A stretch of DNA of 64,000 nt, taken from positions 21,337,285 through 21,401,284 of the forward strand of contig CM055106.1 in NCBI GenBank assembly GCA_029204225.1. Direction: 5' to 3'. The stretch is from Diphasiastrum complanatum. Taxonomy: Eukaryota; Streptophyta; Lycopodiopsida; Lycopodiales; Lycopodiaceae. Position numbers and translations under genes: made by a program. Shown one piece after another: positions 46,893-55,849 of this stretch. The notes beneath the pieces were generated by a model. It was not told the DNA's origin. It saw nothing but the letters and a program-made list of their open reading frames with translations, and did not search any database. Positions within the stretch are counted from its first letter, which is position 1. The number at the start of each line of letters is the position of its first letter.

Positions 46893-47576
46893 ATGGCAAG
46901 AGATTTGGGAGCAATTCATACTTGTTCAGGTGAAAATATGTTGGGTGGCACCAACTATTCTTCAAGGAGTTGCAAGCTGAGATTTTGTATCGACGTGATG
47001 ATCAAGATTTTATCGGTAACAAGATCTATCTTATATCATTTGAGATTTTGCAAGACCTCTAAAAGTGCTTGTGAAACACTTTTAAAGATGTACCGAATAA
47101 AGGATTCATCATCATGCTTTCTCCTCTCTACTTCATCCTCTTTGAAGGTAGAAGAGCAAAGTCATGCAAAGTTTGATCATTGTCTTTCTACAAGTACAAG
47201 TTTGCATTGGAATGTTGGTATGGTAAAACATTCTTCTTCTCTTGAGCCATTTGTTGCAAATGATGGATGCATTAGTGAAGAACCTTATGAGCAAGCTTCT
47301 CAAGATGATGTTTTGGAAAAGGCTGAAATCAAGCATTCTTTAAAGCCATTTTGTACTAATGGAGGAAGGGAAAAAATCATGTCAATTAGTACATTGGTTC
47401 AAAGTGGCGTGTTGCTGGAGTTTTTGGGTGTTCAAAGTGGCAAGCTATTGGTTTTTTTCTTGAAGATGGTGGACACCAAATTTAGCCATGGTTTATTGAT
47501 CATTTTCAGCCTATGTTACATTGTGAGCATCCTATTATGCATCGGGAACGGCCTGCGGAAGGTTTTTGGACAGTAA
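46893..47576 (+). pseudogene. Copia gag remnant fused to unassigned sequence
   Basis: A 227-codon frame from the ATG at 46893 (MARDLGAIHTCSGENMLGGT). The first part matches the relative at 53004: NMLGGTNYS against DRLDGTNYS, SVTRSILYHLRFCKTSKSAC against SVKRSILPHIRSCKTSKSAW. After about residue 70 the similarity stops and the rest is not recognised; a hydrophobic stretch is near residues 200-220. Confidence 0.55.
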
Positions 47577-47585
47577 GGTCCACAT

Positions 47586-48053
47586 TTGGAACACTTTGGA
47601 CAGCAAAGTGTTGGTGATTTTGTGGCTGTTGGACAGCCTGCTACAGCCACTTGTTGGTTGTCCGAGTCTTTGCAGGATAGCAAAGCATCTTTTTACCTTG
47701 GAGGAAACACACATGCCTTACCAAAAGTACCTAATGCTGATTTTCATGTTTTGATGCTTACTTCTTATGATGACGGTGTTGTCTTACCTAGTGTTGGTGA
47801 GCAGATTATTGATAGTAAGATTCGGGAGGATGTGATGGTAAAAGAGTATCATACTCTTCTTTATGAATCATGTGGTAAGAAGACTTATGGAATCATGTGG
47901 GAACCATTCATGGATTGCAAATCCATATTTCGGCCTGTGGCTGGTTTTTTGGTTACCTACTTTGGATGGAGCATGCTTGTCTTCACTCTTCGACTTGATG
48001 CTACCACACTTCGTATTCTACATCTCTTCTACATCGGGCATGATTGGGGCTGA
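47586..48053 (+). CDS. 155-codon ORF of unknown function inside the element
   Basis: An open frame beginning MEHFGQQSVGDF between the gag remnant and the PPT. It has no copia domain and no motif I recognise. Its position is where integrase and RT would be, so it may be captured sequence or chance. Confidence that it is expressed is low. Confidence 0.2.
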   Translation: MEHFGQQSVGDFVAVGQPATATCWLSESLQDSKASFYLGGNTHALPKVPNADFHVLMLTSYDDGVVLPSVGEQIIDSKIREDVMVKEYHTLLYESCGKKTYGIMWEPFMDCKSIFRPVAGFLVTYFGWSMLVFTLRLDATTLRILHLFYIGHDWG

Positions 48054-48243
48054 CATTTCGGCTACTTCGACTACTTCAAGCTGAAGTTTTTTTTTTTGGG
48101 CGGCATTAAGCTTGGACAGCAATCTACATCTTTTCTTTTTCGGCTACATGGAGTTTTGGGCAGCATGCAACACTTTGCATTTTTGTTGCAAATTTTCATA
48201 CTTCATGTCATGTGATGTTTTTAACATTATCATTTAAGGAGGG

Positions 48244-48441
48244 TGTTAGAAGTAATAAATGATAATGTTAGTTTCCCATAGGTTACTTTGACCCAAAAGG
48301 TCGAGACTTGTGTAACCATCGCTTAGGTTTATTATTTAGACCATGTTAAGTCAGTTTTAGTTGAGTTGGACCCGACACCCTAAACTATCCCAGTGTGAAT
48401 CTGAGGCAATGTGATAGTCCCAAATCCAAGTAGCATGGCAT
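48244..48441 (+). repeat. U3 part of the right LTR
   Basis: Starts TGTTAGAAG after the PPT. It shares CCATAGGTTACTTTGAC and AAAAGGTCGAGA with the LTR at 53609-54001 (opposite strand). It stops where an inverted LTR begins. Confidence 0.65.
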
Positions 48442-48780
48442 TGTAGGAAATCAAAGTGCCAAGATCCTTCTAACATTCAATCTCCATATACAAGAAGAAG
48501 AAAAAGAGGAAGAAGAAGAAGAGGGAGAGGGTTAGGCGCCCTCAAGGAGAGAGAAAGTAGTAGCAATGCTTGAAAGGGAATCAATTACAAATGAAGAAAG
48601 AGTACATATAAATAGGCCTTCCAAGGGCCTAGACTCTTCCAAACTCTAAGTTGTAGAACCTACCAAGACCCACTACTAATTATAGGGCACTCCCAAAAGT
48701 CAAGATAGGGTCCCTTAACATAATTAGACATTTTGGAGACGTTTTATACGCTCCCATGGTTACCACACACTTGACATGTA
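48442..48780 (-). repeat. Inverted LTR of the same family
   Basis: Plus reading starts exactly at an LTR terminus (TGTAGGAAATC) and carries 205 bp that are the complement of 45875-46080, then further U3-like sequence. It looks like a minus-strand LTR inserted into, or recombined with, the right LTR of the upstream element. The right limit is approximate. Confidence 0.6.
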
Positions 48781-48847
48781 CTTTTTTAGTCTTATATGCC
48801 TTTTGGCATGGAAAAGACATTAATAAAGCTTTCTTTCTTTCTTTCTT

Positions 48848-48906
<59 letters not shown>
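48773..48906 (+). repeat. AAAAGACATT-(CTTT)n-(CT)n repeat, copy 2
   Basis: TGTACTTTTTTAGTCTTATATG, then CCTTTTGGCATGGAAAAGACA, ATTAATAAAGCTTTC and CTTT/CT runs to 48906. It directly precedes the second LINE copy. Confidence 0.7.
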
Positions 48907-48908
<2 letters not shown>

Positions 48909-49169
48909 CTGGCTGGCACTATGGCTCCCCCTCGCAGTTCAGCCCCCCTCGTGCCACACGTACCTCCCGTTCTTCTGCCCCTACCGCTGCCATCTCATCC
49001 TCCCCCCCCTCGCTGAAACAATCCATCCCCTCGCTGAAACCACCCCCCCCCCCCCTCGTTGTTTGCCCACCCCCTGCACTCGTCGTCTGCTCACCCCCCC
49101 CCCTCGCTGTTTGCCCACCCCCTGCCCTCGCTGTTTGCTCACCCCTTGCCCTCTCTACGTTGCTAACTG

Positions 49170-50187
49170 ATGATGTGGCAGCGCTGCCTGTTGATGTGCC
49201 TATTGATGCACCCCCCCGCTTCCTCTTCTTCACTCTCACTTTCTTCCTCCTCTTCTTCTCTATCTTCTACTCTTCCTTCCACATCACATCAATCCTACCA
49301 GGCAGCTCTACCCCTACCCCCTCCTCCTGCCTCTTCTAACATCCCTGCTCCTTCATCATCTTATACCTCAGATTCTGCTCTAAATAACACTGCTGGACTT
49401 TTTCCCATTCCTAGTTCCCAGGCAGCTACAGTGCTCTCATCTACGGCTCACATCCCATATACTCCCTCCAAATCCACCAAACTTTTCTCTTCCTGGGAAA
49501 TTGACCAATTCAAAGCAAATTTCCAGTTTTTGCAGCAAGAAATTTCACACCTACAGGGAACAGTGGTCTCCTTGATCCAAGAAAAGAATGTGTTGCAGTC
49601 CAAAGTTGCCTCATTAGAGCAAATAATCAGTATCAAGCAGGTTGTAAGTTCGGAGTTAGCTACCACGATGATACGAGAGCTGGAGCAGAAAATTGAAAAG
49701 CGAAAAGAAGAGACGCTTTCTTGGGCTTTTGTGTTGAAGAAAGGCACCAAACCCAACGCCCCCATTTCATCGGTCATCTCAGCCACTATTACGGAAGAGA
49801 AAGCAAGGGCCTACAAAGCCCATAATATCCGAGTTCATGGGATACCGGACACCCAGGATGCAGTAGCAGAGGCCAGCACTCTAGGCCATAAGACTGATGG
49901 CATTGATACTGCATGGAGGACCACCAGAGACGCAGCTACACTTATCATTCGCTTCACCTCCCTAGAGAGCCGCAGAGATGCTCTATGATGTAGAGCTAAG
50001 CTCCAAGGCACTACTACCTTTAAGGATGACGACCTCACATATATCCAAGTGGATGAAAGGCGTGAGGCCTTTCAAACAGCCCGGGAGTTAGGCGGACGTG
50101 TTATCTACCGAGATGGTCGGGTGTGTTTCCTTGATGACGCCCCACGCAGTTTCAGTGCTAGGGACTTGGGCTCCAGTCTGCAGTGAG
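49170..50187 (+). pseudogene. LINE ORF1 protein: coiled coil plus L1-ORF1-like C-terminus
   Basis: A Ser/Pro-rich head is followed by a long heptad-rich segment (about 49485-49725: FQFLQQEISHLQGTVVSLIQ, LQSKVASLEQII, IRELEQKIEKRKEE). Then HNIRVHGIPDTQDAVAEAST resembles the RRM start of animal L1 ORF1p, and after a single stop at 49987-49989 come RREAFQTARELGGRVIYRDG and VCFLDDAP, resembling the ORF1p C-terminal domain. No CCHC knuckle is seen, unlike most flowering-plant L1s. It would bind RNA in the LINE ribonucleoprotein. Assignment by motif style only. Confidence 0.55.
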
Positions 50188-50289
50188 TTCAAAGGCGGAA
50201 TCCAAGAGATTACATTGCATGCCTATGACTCGATTTAAAGGGAATCCTAGTATGCTTTTCAAGGATGCAGCTATGACAGACAGGGAGGT

Positions 50290-50946
50290 CGACTTTGTCA
50301 GATGAATAGTTGAGATCAAGTGCTAGAGATCATTTAGACATACATGCATTGGGACAGGCAGGTTTCCGCTCTCATTATTCTACCATTGACCATATCTTCA
50401 CACTTCGAGCTTTGATTGAGGAAGCTAAGTACAAGAAGGAGAGGGTTTACTGTTGTTTTGTGGACTTCAGGAAAGCCTTTGACTCTGTACCATGCTCCCT
50501 GCTCATTCAGAGACTTCGCGACCTTGGCTTCTCCACGGATATTGTTCTGGCAGTGATGGCTCCTTATGAGCTGGTCTTGGGATGTTTTACGACATGGCAG
50601 TGGCATCTCTGACAACATTTGGAGCACCATTGGGGTGGAACAGGGATGCTCCCTTTCACCGGTTCTTTTTGGAATGTACATTGACGAATTAGAGCGAGTC
50701 ATCTCACAGTGTGGCGGAGTTGACTTGGCACCATATTGATTGATGATGTGGTACTAATATCCTCGACCAGGGAGGGATTACAGAGGCAGCTGGACTGTTT
50801 ACAGGGATTTTGTACCAGATGGGGATTGGGGTTGAACACTGCGAAGACCAAGGTTATGGTCTTCAATATTTCTCGAGCTTTCATGCAGTGCCAGGAGCTC
50901 ACCCTAGATGGACAGGCCTTAGAGGTAGTTTCTTCTTGCTTCTTAC
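50290..50946 (+). pseudogene. LINE reverse transcriptase fragment
   Basis: LGQAGFRSHYSTIDHIFTLR, then YCCFVDFRKAFDSVPCSLL (catalytic block with the first Asp), GVEQGCSLSPVLFGMYIDEL, LIDDVVLISSTREGLQRQLD (the [FY]xDD block, here IDDV) and LNTAKTKVMVF. Frameshifts at about 50575 and 50735. Block order is that of non-LTR RTs. Confidence 0.85.
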
Positions 50947-51567
50947 CATAACAAACTTCATAAGGGATTAATACCTTCAAGGCTTTAGTAGGACACCAAT
51001 TACTAATGTAAGCCACCGTTATAACCGATTCAGCCCAAAACTTGTGAGGTAGGCCCTTTGCCTTGAGCATGCATCGAGCCATCTCCATGATAGTGCGATT
51101 CTTCCTTTCGGCAACACCATTTTGTTGAGGTGTGTAAGGGGTTGTCATTTGATGATGGATACTTTGCTTTGAAGATAAGTACCGAACGTATTCTTTATAT
51201 ATTCCCCTCCTTGGTCGGTACGTAAGATCTTCAAAAAGTGCCCAAACTGATTTTCTATCATTGCTAGAAAATCCTTAAATCGTTGAAAAACTTCAGAGTT
51301 TGCCTTCATAGGATAAATCCATGTAAATCTTGAAAGGTCATCAATAAATGTAAGAAAGTACTTACACCTTCCAATGGATTCGTTCCTCATTGGACCACAT
51401 ACATCACTATGAACCAAATCAAATTTGCCATCAACTCTAATAGTTCCATCAATTGGAAAAGCTTGCCTTTGAAATTTTCCAAGTATGCATCCTTCGCATA
51501 CATGTCCTTCGGGATGCTCAATATTAGGAATGTCTTCAACCATATTGAATCTCTTCAACATCTTCAA
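50947..51567 (-). pseudogene. Copia integrase fragment
   Basis: CEGCILGKFQRQAFP (zinc site end), LVHSDVCGPM (first Asp), RTDQGGEYIKNTF (second Asp), then in another frame TPYTPQQNGVAERKNRTIME (Glu) and ALKVLIPYEVCYGK. A frameshift near 51148. Confidence 0.85.
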
Positions 51568-51600
51568 GCTAGCAAAGTTGAGATGTCCAAACCTAGCATG

Positions 51601-53004
51601 TCATAATTTAGCCAACTCCAAAGAATGTGAACTTGATGCAACAAGACAAAAAGATGATGAAGCTCTTCGCTCATAGGTATCCATAAGGAACAATCCACCA
51701 CGTAATGTTCCTGAAGCAATGATCATAAGAGATCTCTTTAGGTCTTTAATAAGACATTTGTCTTCTTTGAATTCCACAACCAATCGTTGGTTCATAATTG
51801 TAGACACCGAAATGAGATTCTTTTTTATTTTTGGAACATAAAGTACATTACGAACGTACTTCTCCTCACCATTGGGTAGATAATGGGTTGTGAAGACTTC
51901 TTTGTGATAAGTCATATGGCGTGTGGCATCGCTATCAATCACCCAATCAATAGATGAAAAGACAACAACTTGTAAAGCTGAAGATGAGCTATTTTCTGCT
52001 GAAAAACCAACAAGATTTGAAGTGGCAGAAATCTCATCTTGAGGAGAGATGAGATTATTAGTGACAAAAGCACAATCATTATTGAAAAGACTATCCTCCT
52101 TTCCAAATTGTTGTTCCAAAGTAATGATTGCGGTACTTATATCGTTACCTTTCTCTTTTTCCTTTGCAAGCCTCTTCCTACATTCTTTGATGTGATGCCC
52201 AAACTTCTTGCAATAGTGGCACTTACCCTTCTTTCTAAAGCCTTGATCTTGAGCTTCCTTAGATTTTTTATCATCTTTGGAAGTTTTAAAAGAAGGCTTC
52301 CCTTTCCACTTGCCTTCGCCTTTGCCTTTTGCAAAGAAAGCTTGGTCTTCTTGTTCACCAAAGTTGATCCTTGTTTGCTCTTCTTGAAGAAGTAAGCCAA
52401 CAAGTTCGTCGAAGGAGATTTGCTGTCCCCTAAGAGAAATGCTCAATGATGACACAAATGGAAGGTAAGAATAAGGAAGAGAGTTGAGAGTAATAGATAC
52501 AAATTGTGAGTTCTCAATCACCTCATCAATACTAAGACGCTCCTCTCGAAGATCCTTGATCTTCGTCAAATGGTTTGTAAGCAAATCATCTTCTTGAATC
52601 TTCAAGATAGAAAGTTGATTTTGAAGATATACCACTTTTGCCACATTCTTTACCTGAAACATCTTGGCAAGAGTCTCCCAAGCACTTTTGGAAGTCTTGC
52701 ATGATCTAATATGAGGAAGGATAGATCTCTTCACTGATAATGCAATGACAGAATGTGCTTGTGCATCTCGTCGATCCCACTTCTTCTGCTCATCGGAAGA
52801 CACCTCCGTAGATGATGAAGTAGTTGTTCTAGATGGTGTAATAGGTGCCAAGGTAGGTGGCCTCTCTTCGTCACCATTAACTACTTCCCACAAACCTTTA
52901 GCAATTAGAAGGTTCTTCATCATGTGGGACCACAAGGAATAGTTTGTGCCATCTAGCCTATCTTCATTACATAAAGAACCAATAGACTCCAATTCTTTAG
53001 CCAT
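51601..53004 (-). pseudogene. Copia gag and protease, long open frame
   Basis: Start at the ATG 53004 (MAKELESIGSLCNEDRLDGT); the frame extends further upstream through leader sequence, but this ATG aligns with the relative at 46893. Gag core SCKTSKSAWETLAKMFQ and NQLSILKIQEDDLLTNHLTK, CCHC knuckle CHYCKKFGHHIKEC, then protease WVIDSDATRHMTYH, where the canonical DSGA site is changed to DSDA. A gag-pre-integrase start follows. The frame is 467 codons, the longest intact retroelement frame here; the Gly-to-Asp change next to the catalytic Asp probably inactivates the protease. Confidence 0.85.
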
Positions 53005-53596
53005 AACAGAAAAATCAGCTTGTAGTAGATAGGAAATAGACTTTCCAAGACAAAATCTACTCAAAGGGCAGCAACCTCAAAGCTGAAATTATGAGCACAA
53101 TAGATTGCAATACTCCACATGCAATTGCTCAACAAGTAATGAAATAGGTAGCTGATTTTTGCACAAAAAACAGAATGCTCACAAATAGGTAGACTTCAAA
53201 TGAAGCCAAAACCAAAGCCATAAATTTGTGGCTAAAAAGAGTGCACACTATGTGCATATAGAGTTGATGGTAGCGCCCTACTCCAAGCTCACCAACAGGG
53301 ACATTTCAACAAGAAATGTGTCCAAAACACATTATCTTCATTTAAGAAGTAAATCTGAAATTTTCAGCATGTCATTGAGTCAAAATCACATGCAATTGGT
53401 TTGAGCATGGGCGCCCTACTGCTATCTCTCAAATAGGTGAAGGTGCCCTTCAATTTCCTGCAATTTCTTCCAAAAAAGTTATAAGAAGATGAACAGATTC
53501 TTCTCCTGCAACATCTTGATAATTTTCTACAACCAAAAAGGGAAGAAGATAGCTTCCTATTGGGCGCCCTCCTGCAAGTAATATGATCACCTAAAG

Positions 53597-53608
53597 GCTC
53601 TGATACCA
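53597..53608 (-). other. Primer binding site, initiator tRNA-Met
   Basis: Minus strand TGGTATCAGAGC next to the LTR end. Confidence 0.9.
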
Positions 53609-54001
53609 TGGAGGAAATAGAAGCCTAAGGATCCAAAATCTTAACTATTCAATCACACAAAGCATTCTCAGAAGAAAGAGAGAGATAGCTAGAAACCCTC
53701 TTGTAGAGACTCTAGTCCAAGATAATTATCTAACTTCATGACTATTGGCTATCCAAATACTTGACTATTGACTATCCAACTTTCTATAAGTTACATAGAA
53801 AGAATAAGGTACCTTCAATATGTCAAGTTGGGATACTTAATGTCACAATTAGGCCTAGTGGACCCATGAGTCCCTACCAAGTTAATTTCATACTAACTTA
53901 GCTAACTCTAAGTTTAGTAGGCCTAATATAATAAATGACCATGGTTACACAACTCTCGACCTTTTGAGTCAAAGTAACCTATGGTAATGTAATCAGTTCC
54001 A
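53609..54001 (-). repeat. 5' LTR (393 bp)
   Basis: TG...CA ends in either reading. U3 words are shared with 48244-48441. Confidence 0.75.
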
Positions 54002-54015
54002 TTTTCAATCGAACA

Positions 54016-54074
54016 AGGGCATGGAAAAGACATTAATTAAGCTTCTTCTTCTTCTTCTTCTCTCTCTCTTCTCT

Positions 54075-54112
<38 letters not shown>
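54016..54112 (+). repeat. AAAAGACATT-(CTT)n-(CT)n repeat, copy 3
   Basis: GGGCATGGAAAAGACATTAA, TTAAGCTT, then CTT and CT runs. It lies just outside the LTR at 54001, which may have been inserted into it. Confidence 0.65.
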
Positions 54113-54120
<8 letters not shown>

Positions 54121-55390
54121 ACACATTTCCCCATTCATTTATTAGCTCAATCCCTATTTTCAGTTTGGGTTTTTGGCACTTGTATACACTTTATTTCTTC
54201 TTGCAGCCAGAGTCATAAAGAGGTCTAGTTCATTTAATAATTTGCTTATGGGACAAATGCAAGGCCCGTGTGTCACTTTTGGAGTGTGACCGACCAAATT
54301 GTCGCCTGCTAGTCACCACACACTAGGGTTTTTGAAAAAACTGATGTTTCTGAAAAAACCCTAATGGGCAACGTGGCACCCGCATCGTGTGTTACAAGAA
54401 TCACCCTTTTCTCCACTACAAAGGTAAATCCTTTCTCTCTCTCTCTCTCTTCCCTCTATCGTTAGCTCTCCTCAGCTCTAGGGTTTTTTCCCATTTAAAT
54501 CACAAGCCCTAACATCACTTTAGGGTTTCAGTTTATGGTTTCTGAGCACTTGGTTTATCGTTAATTGCGCAATGAAATAAGTACAGCTAGCTACATAAAT
54601 AAGTTAGTTCCTTTTAAGCCGTGCTAGTGACACAAATGCATAGCCCACGGGGCATATGAGTGGAAACCGACATCGGCAGGTCGCTAGACAGTACTGTGCC
54701 GTCGCCAGCACTCAGAAACCAGCTCTCTCTTACTCTCTCTCTCTCTCTCTCTCAAGCTCTAGATTGCTCAAAGTTCCTTTCAATCTACTTGCACAGCAGC
54801 CTCGTATAAATACATTCAGTTTCCTTAACAAAACAGCAGAGAAGAACGCACCTCAAAGAGCAGGCCCAAAAATGGAGGTAGAAAGAAGCCTGCAACCCAT
54901 TTTAACAAATTAAATTTGAATCCATTTGAAGGCTACAGAAGCTTTTGCTTCTTAGACACGCTTATTATTTATCAACCAAAATACCCTGAAGAGCTCCCGC
55001 TTTGCACGATCCAACCTCACAGAATGAGAACGGCTTTGCTTCTTGAATTTTCAGTGCAAATCCTGCTCGCTTGCCGCTTCAGTTGAAGATTTGCTTGCTT
55101 GCATAATCCAACTTCACAAGACGGAAACAGCTTTGCTCTTTGGATCAACACTGCAAATCTTGCTTGCTTGCTGCTTAGACAAGCTTCACCGAGAATGCTC
55201 TCGGCTTTATTGGCTCCAATGAAATCTGACTTGCTCAGAAAATGCAGGCGACCGCGCCATCACTCCACAGATTGACTTGAACAACGATAATATTATGCTT
55301 CCGCCATGCCTTCGCTAGCATGCCTTCCTAAGAAGAAAGAGAAGAGAGAAGACGAGAGAAAGAGAGAGAAGGCGAGAGAGGAAGAAACAA
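54113..55390. other. Microsatellite-rich DNA without gene
   Basis: Short (CT)n at 54434-54452 and 54728-54754, repeated AGGGTTTTT/AAAACCCTAA words near 54330-54370 and 54480, and a TTGCTTGC-rich stretch at 55030-55180. No coding signature. Confidence 0.45.
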
Positions 55391-55393
55391 ATG

Positions 55394-55416
55394 CCCCCCC
55401 CCCCCCCCCCACCCCC
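55394..55416. repeat. Poly-C run
   Basis: Seventeen C, one A, five C. Confidence 0.95.
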
Positions 55417-55734
55417 AAATGGCAAGTTCTGTGCCTTTGGGTGCACCACACTGGAATTGTGCCATGTGTCCATGTTGCCCGCCAATAAATGGGTGCTCGG
55501 AAAAAATTTGTTGTGGGCATCAGCGCAAATTTTTTGGGCACCAGGGCAAAATTTTGATAGCACCCTGGATTTTTCAGGCACCAGCGTGCACTCCCGCATC
55601 CACACAAGGAGATTGTTTTAGTTTTCAGTTTTATGAGCCACAAAACATCCCTCTGATTGCTTATGGAATATATGATTTTGGCTCAACGAAGCGCCATCTC
55701 ATCAGGCAACCAAAAATTTTCAAGAAAAAAAAAT

Positions 55735-55845
55735 GTGTGGCTGGAAGTGTGCCGGGCTCAAACGCCCGATGTGCCTCCAAAATACGAGGCCCCGCCAAGG
55801 GTGTAGAACACCTTGACCGAACTGCTTTACTTGAAGCAAAAAGAT
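55735..55845 (-). repeat. tRNA-derived SINE or tRNA pseudogene
   Basis: Minus strand: an A-box-like AAAGCAGTTCGGTCAAGG near 55826, an anticodon-arm-like region, and a B-box-like GCGTTTGAGCC at 55765-55755 within a 5-bp stem (CGGGC/GCCCG). A run of T follows the B box on the minus strand (about 55734-55725), as expected for a Pol III terminator. The T loop is one base short and the arms do not close cleanly, so it is not a functional tRNA. Confidence 0.5.
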
Positions 55846-55849
55846 AAAA

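Larger units (their letters stand above)
45875..48441 (+). mobile_element. Non-autonomous copia relative with gag remnant
   Basis: LTR 3' part (45875-46080), PBS (46081-46092, one mismatch), a leader with repeated GGAGGGCGCC words, a gag fragment from 46893, about 1.2 kb of unassigned sequence, PPT TTTAAGGAGGG, and the 5' part of the second LTR (48244-48441). Leader and gag are of the same family as the element at 50947-54001. Protease, integrase and RT are absent. Confidence 0.7.
48907..50946 (+). mobile_element. LINE with L1-type ORF1, endonuclease deleted (copy 2)
   Basis: CT-rich start, C-run-rich Pro/Ser region, ORF1 (49170-50187), then directly RT (about 50290-50946). The endonuclease and the first part of ORF2 are absent, and the RT is cut at about 50946 by a minus-strand copia. 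The structure indicates an internally deleted, 3'-truncated LINE. Confidence 0.75.
50947..54001 (-). mobile_element. 5' half of a Ty1/copia element
   Basis: Minus order: LTR (54001-53609), PBS (53608-53597), leader with GGAGGGCGCC words, gag and protease (53004-51601), integrase (51567-50947). It is cut in the integrase where the LINE RT (opposite strand) begins. It is the fuller relative of the element at 45875-48441. Confidence 0.85.

Noticed and set aside
55293-55643. 116-codon minus ORF with Gly run
   Set aside because: Crosses the poly-C run and has no similarity; translation of low-complexity DNA.
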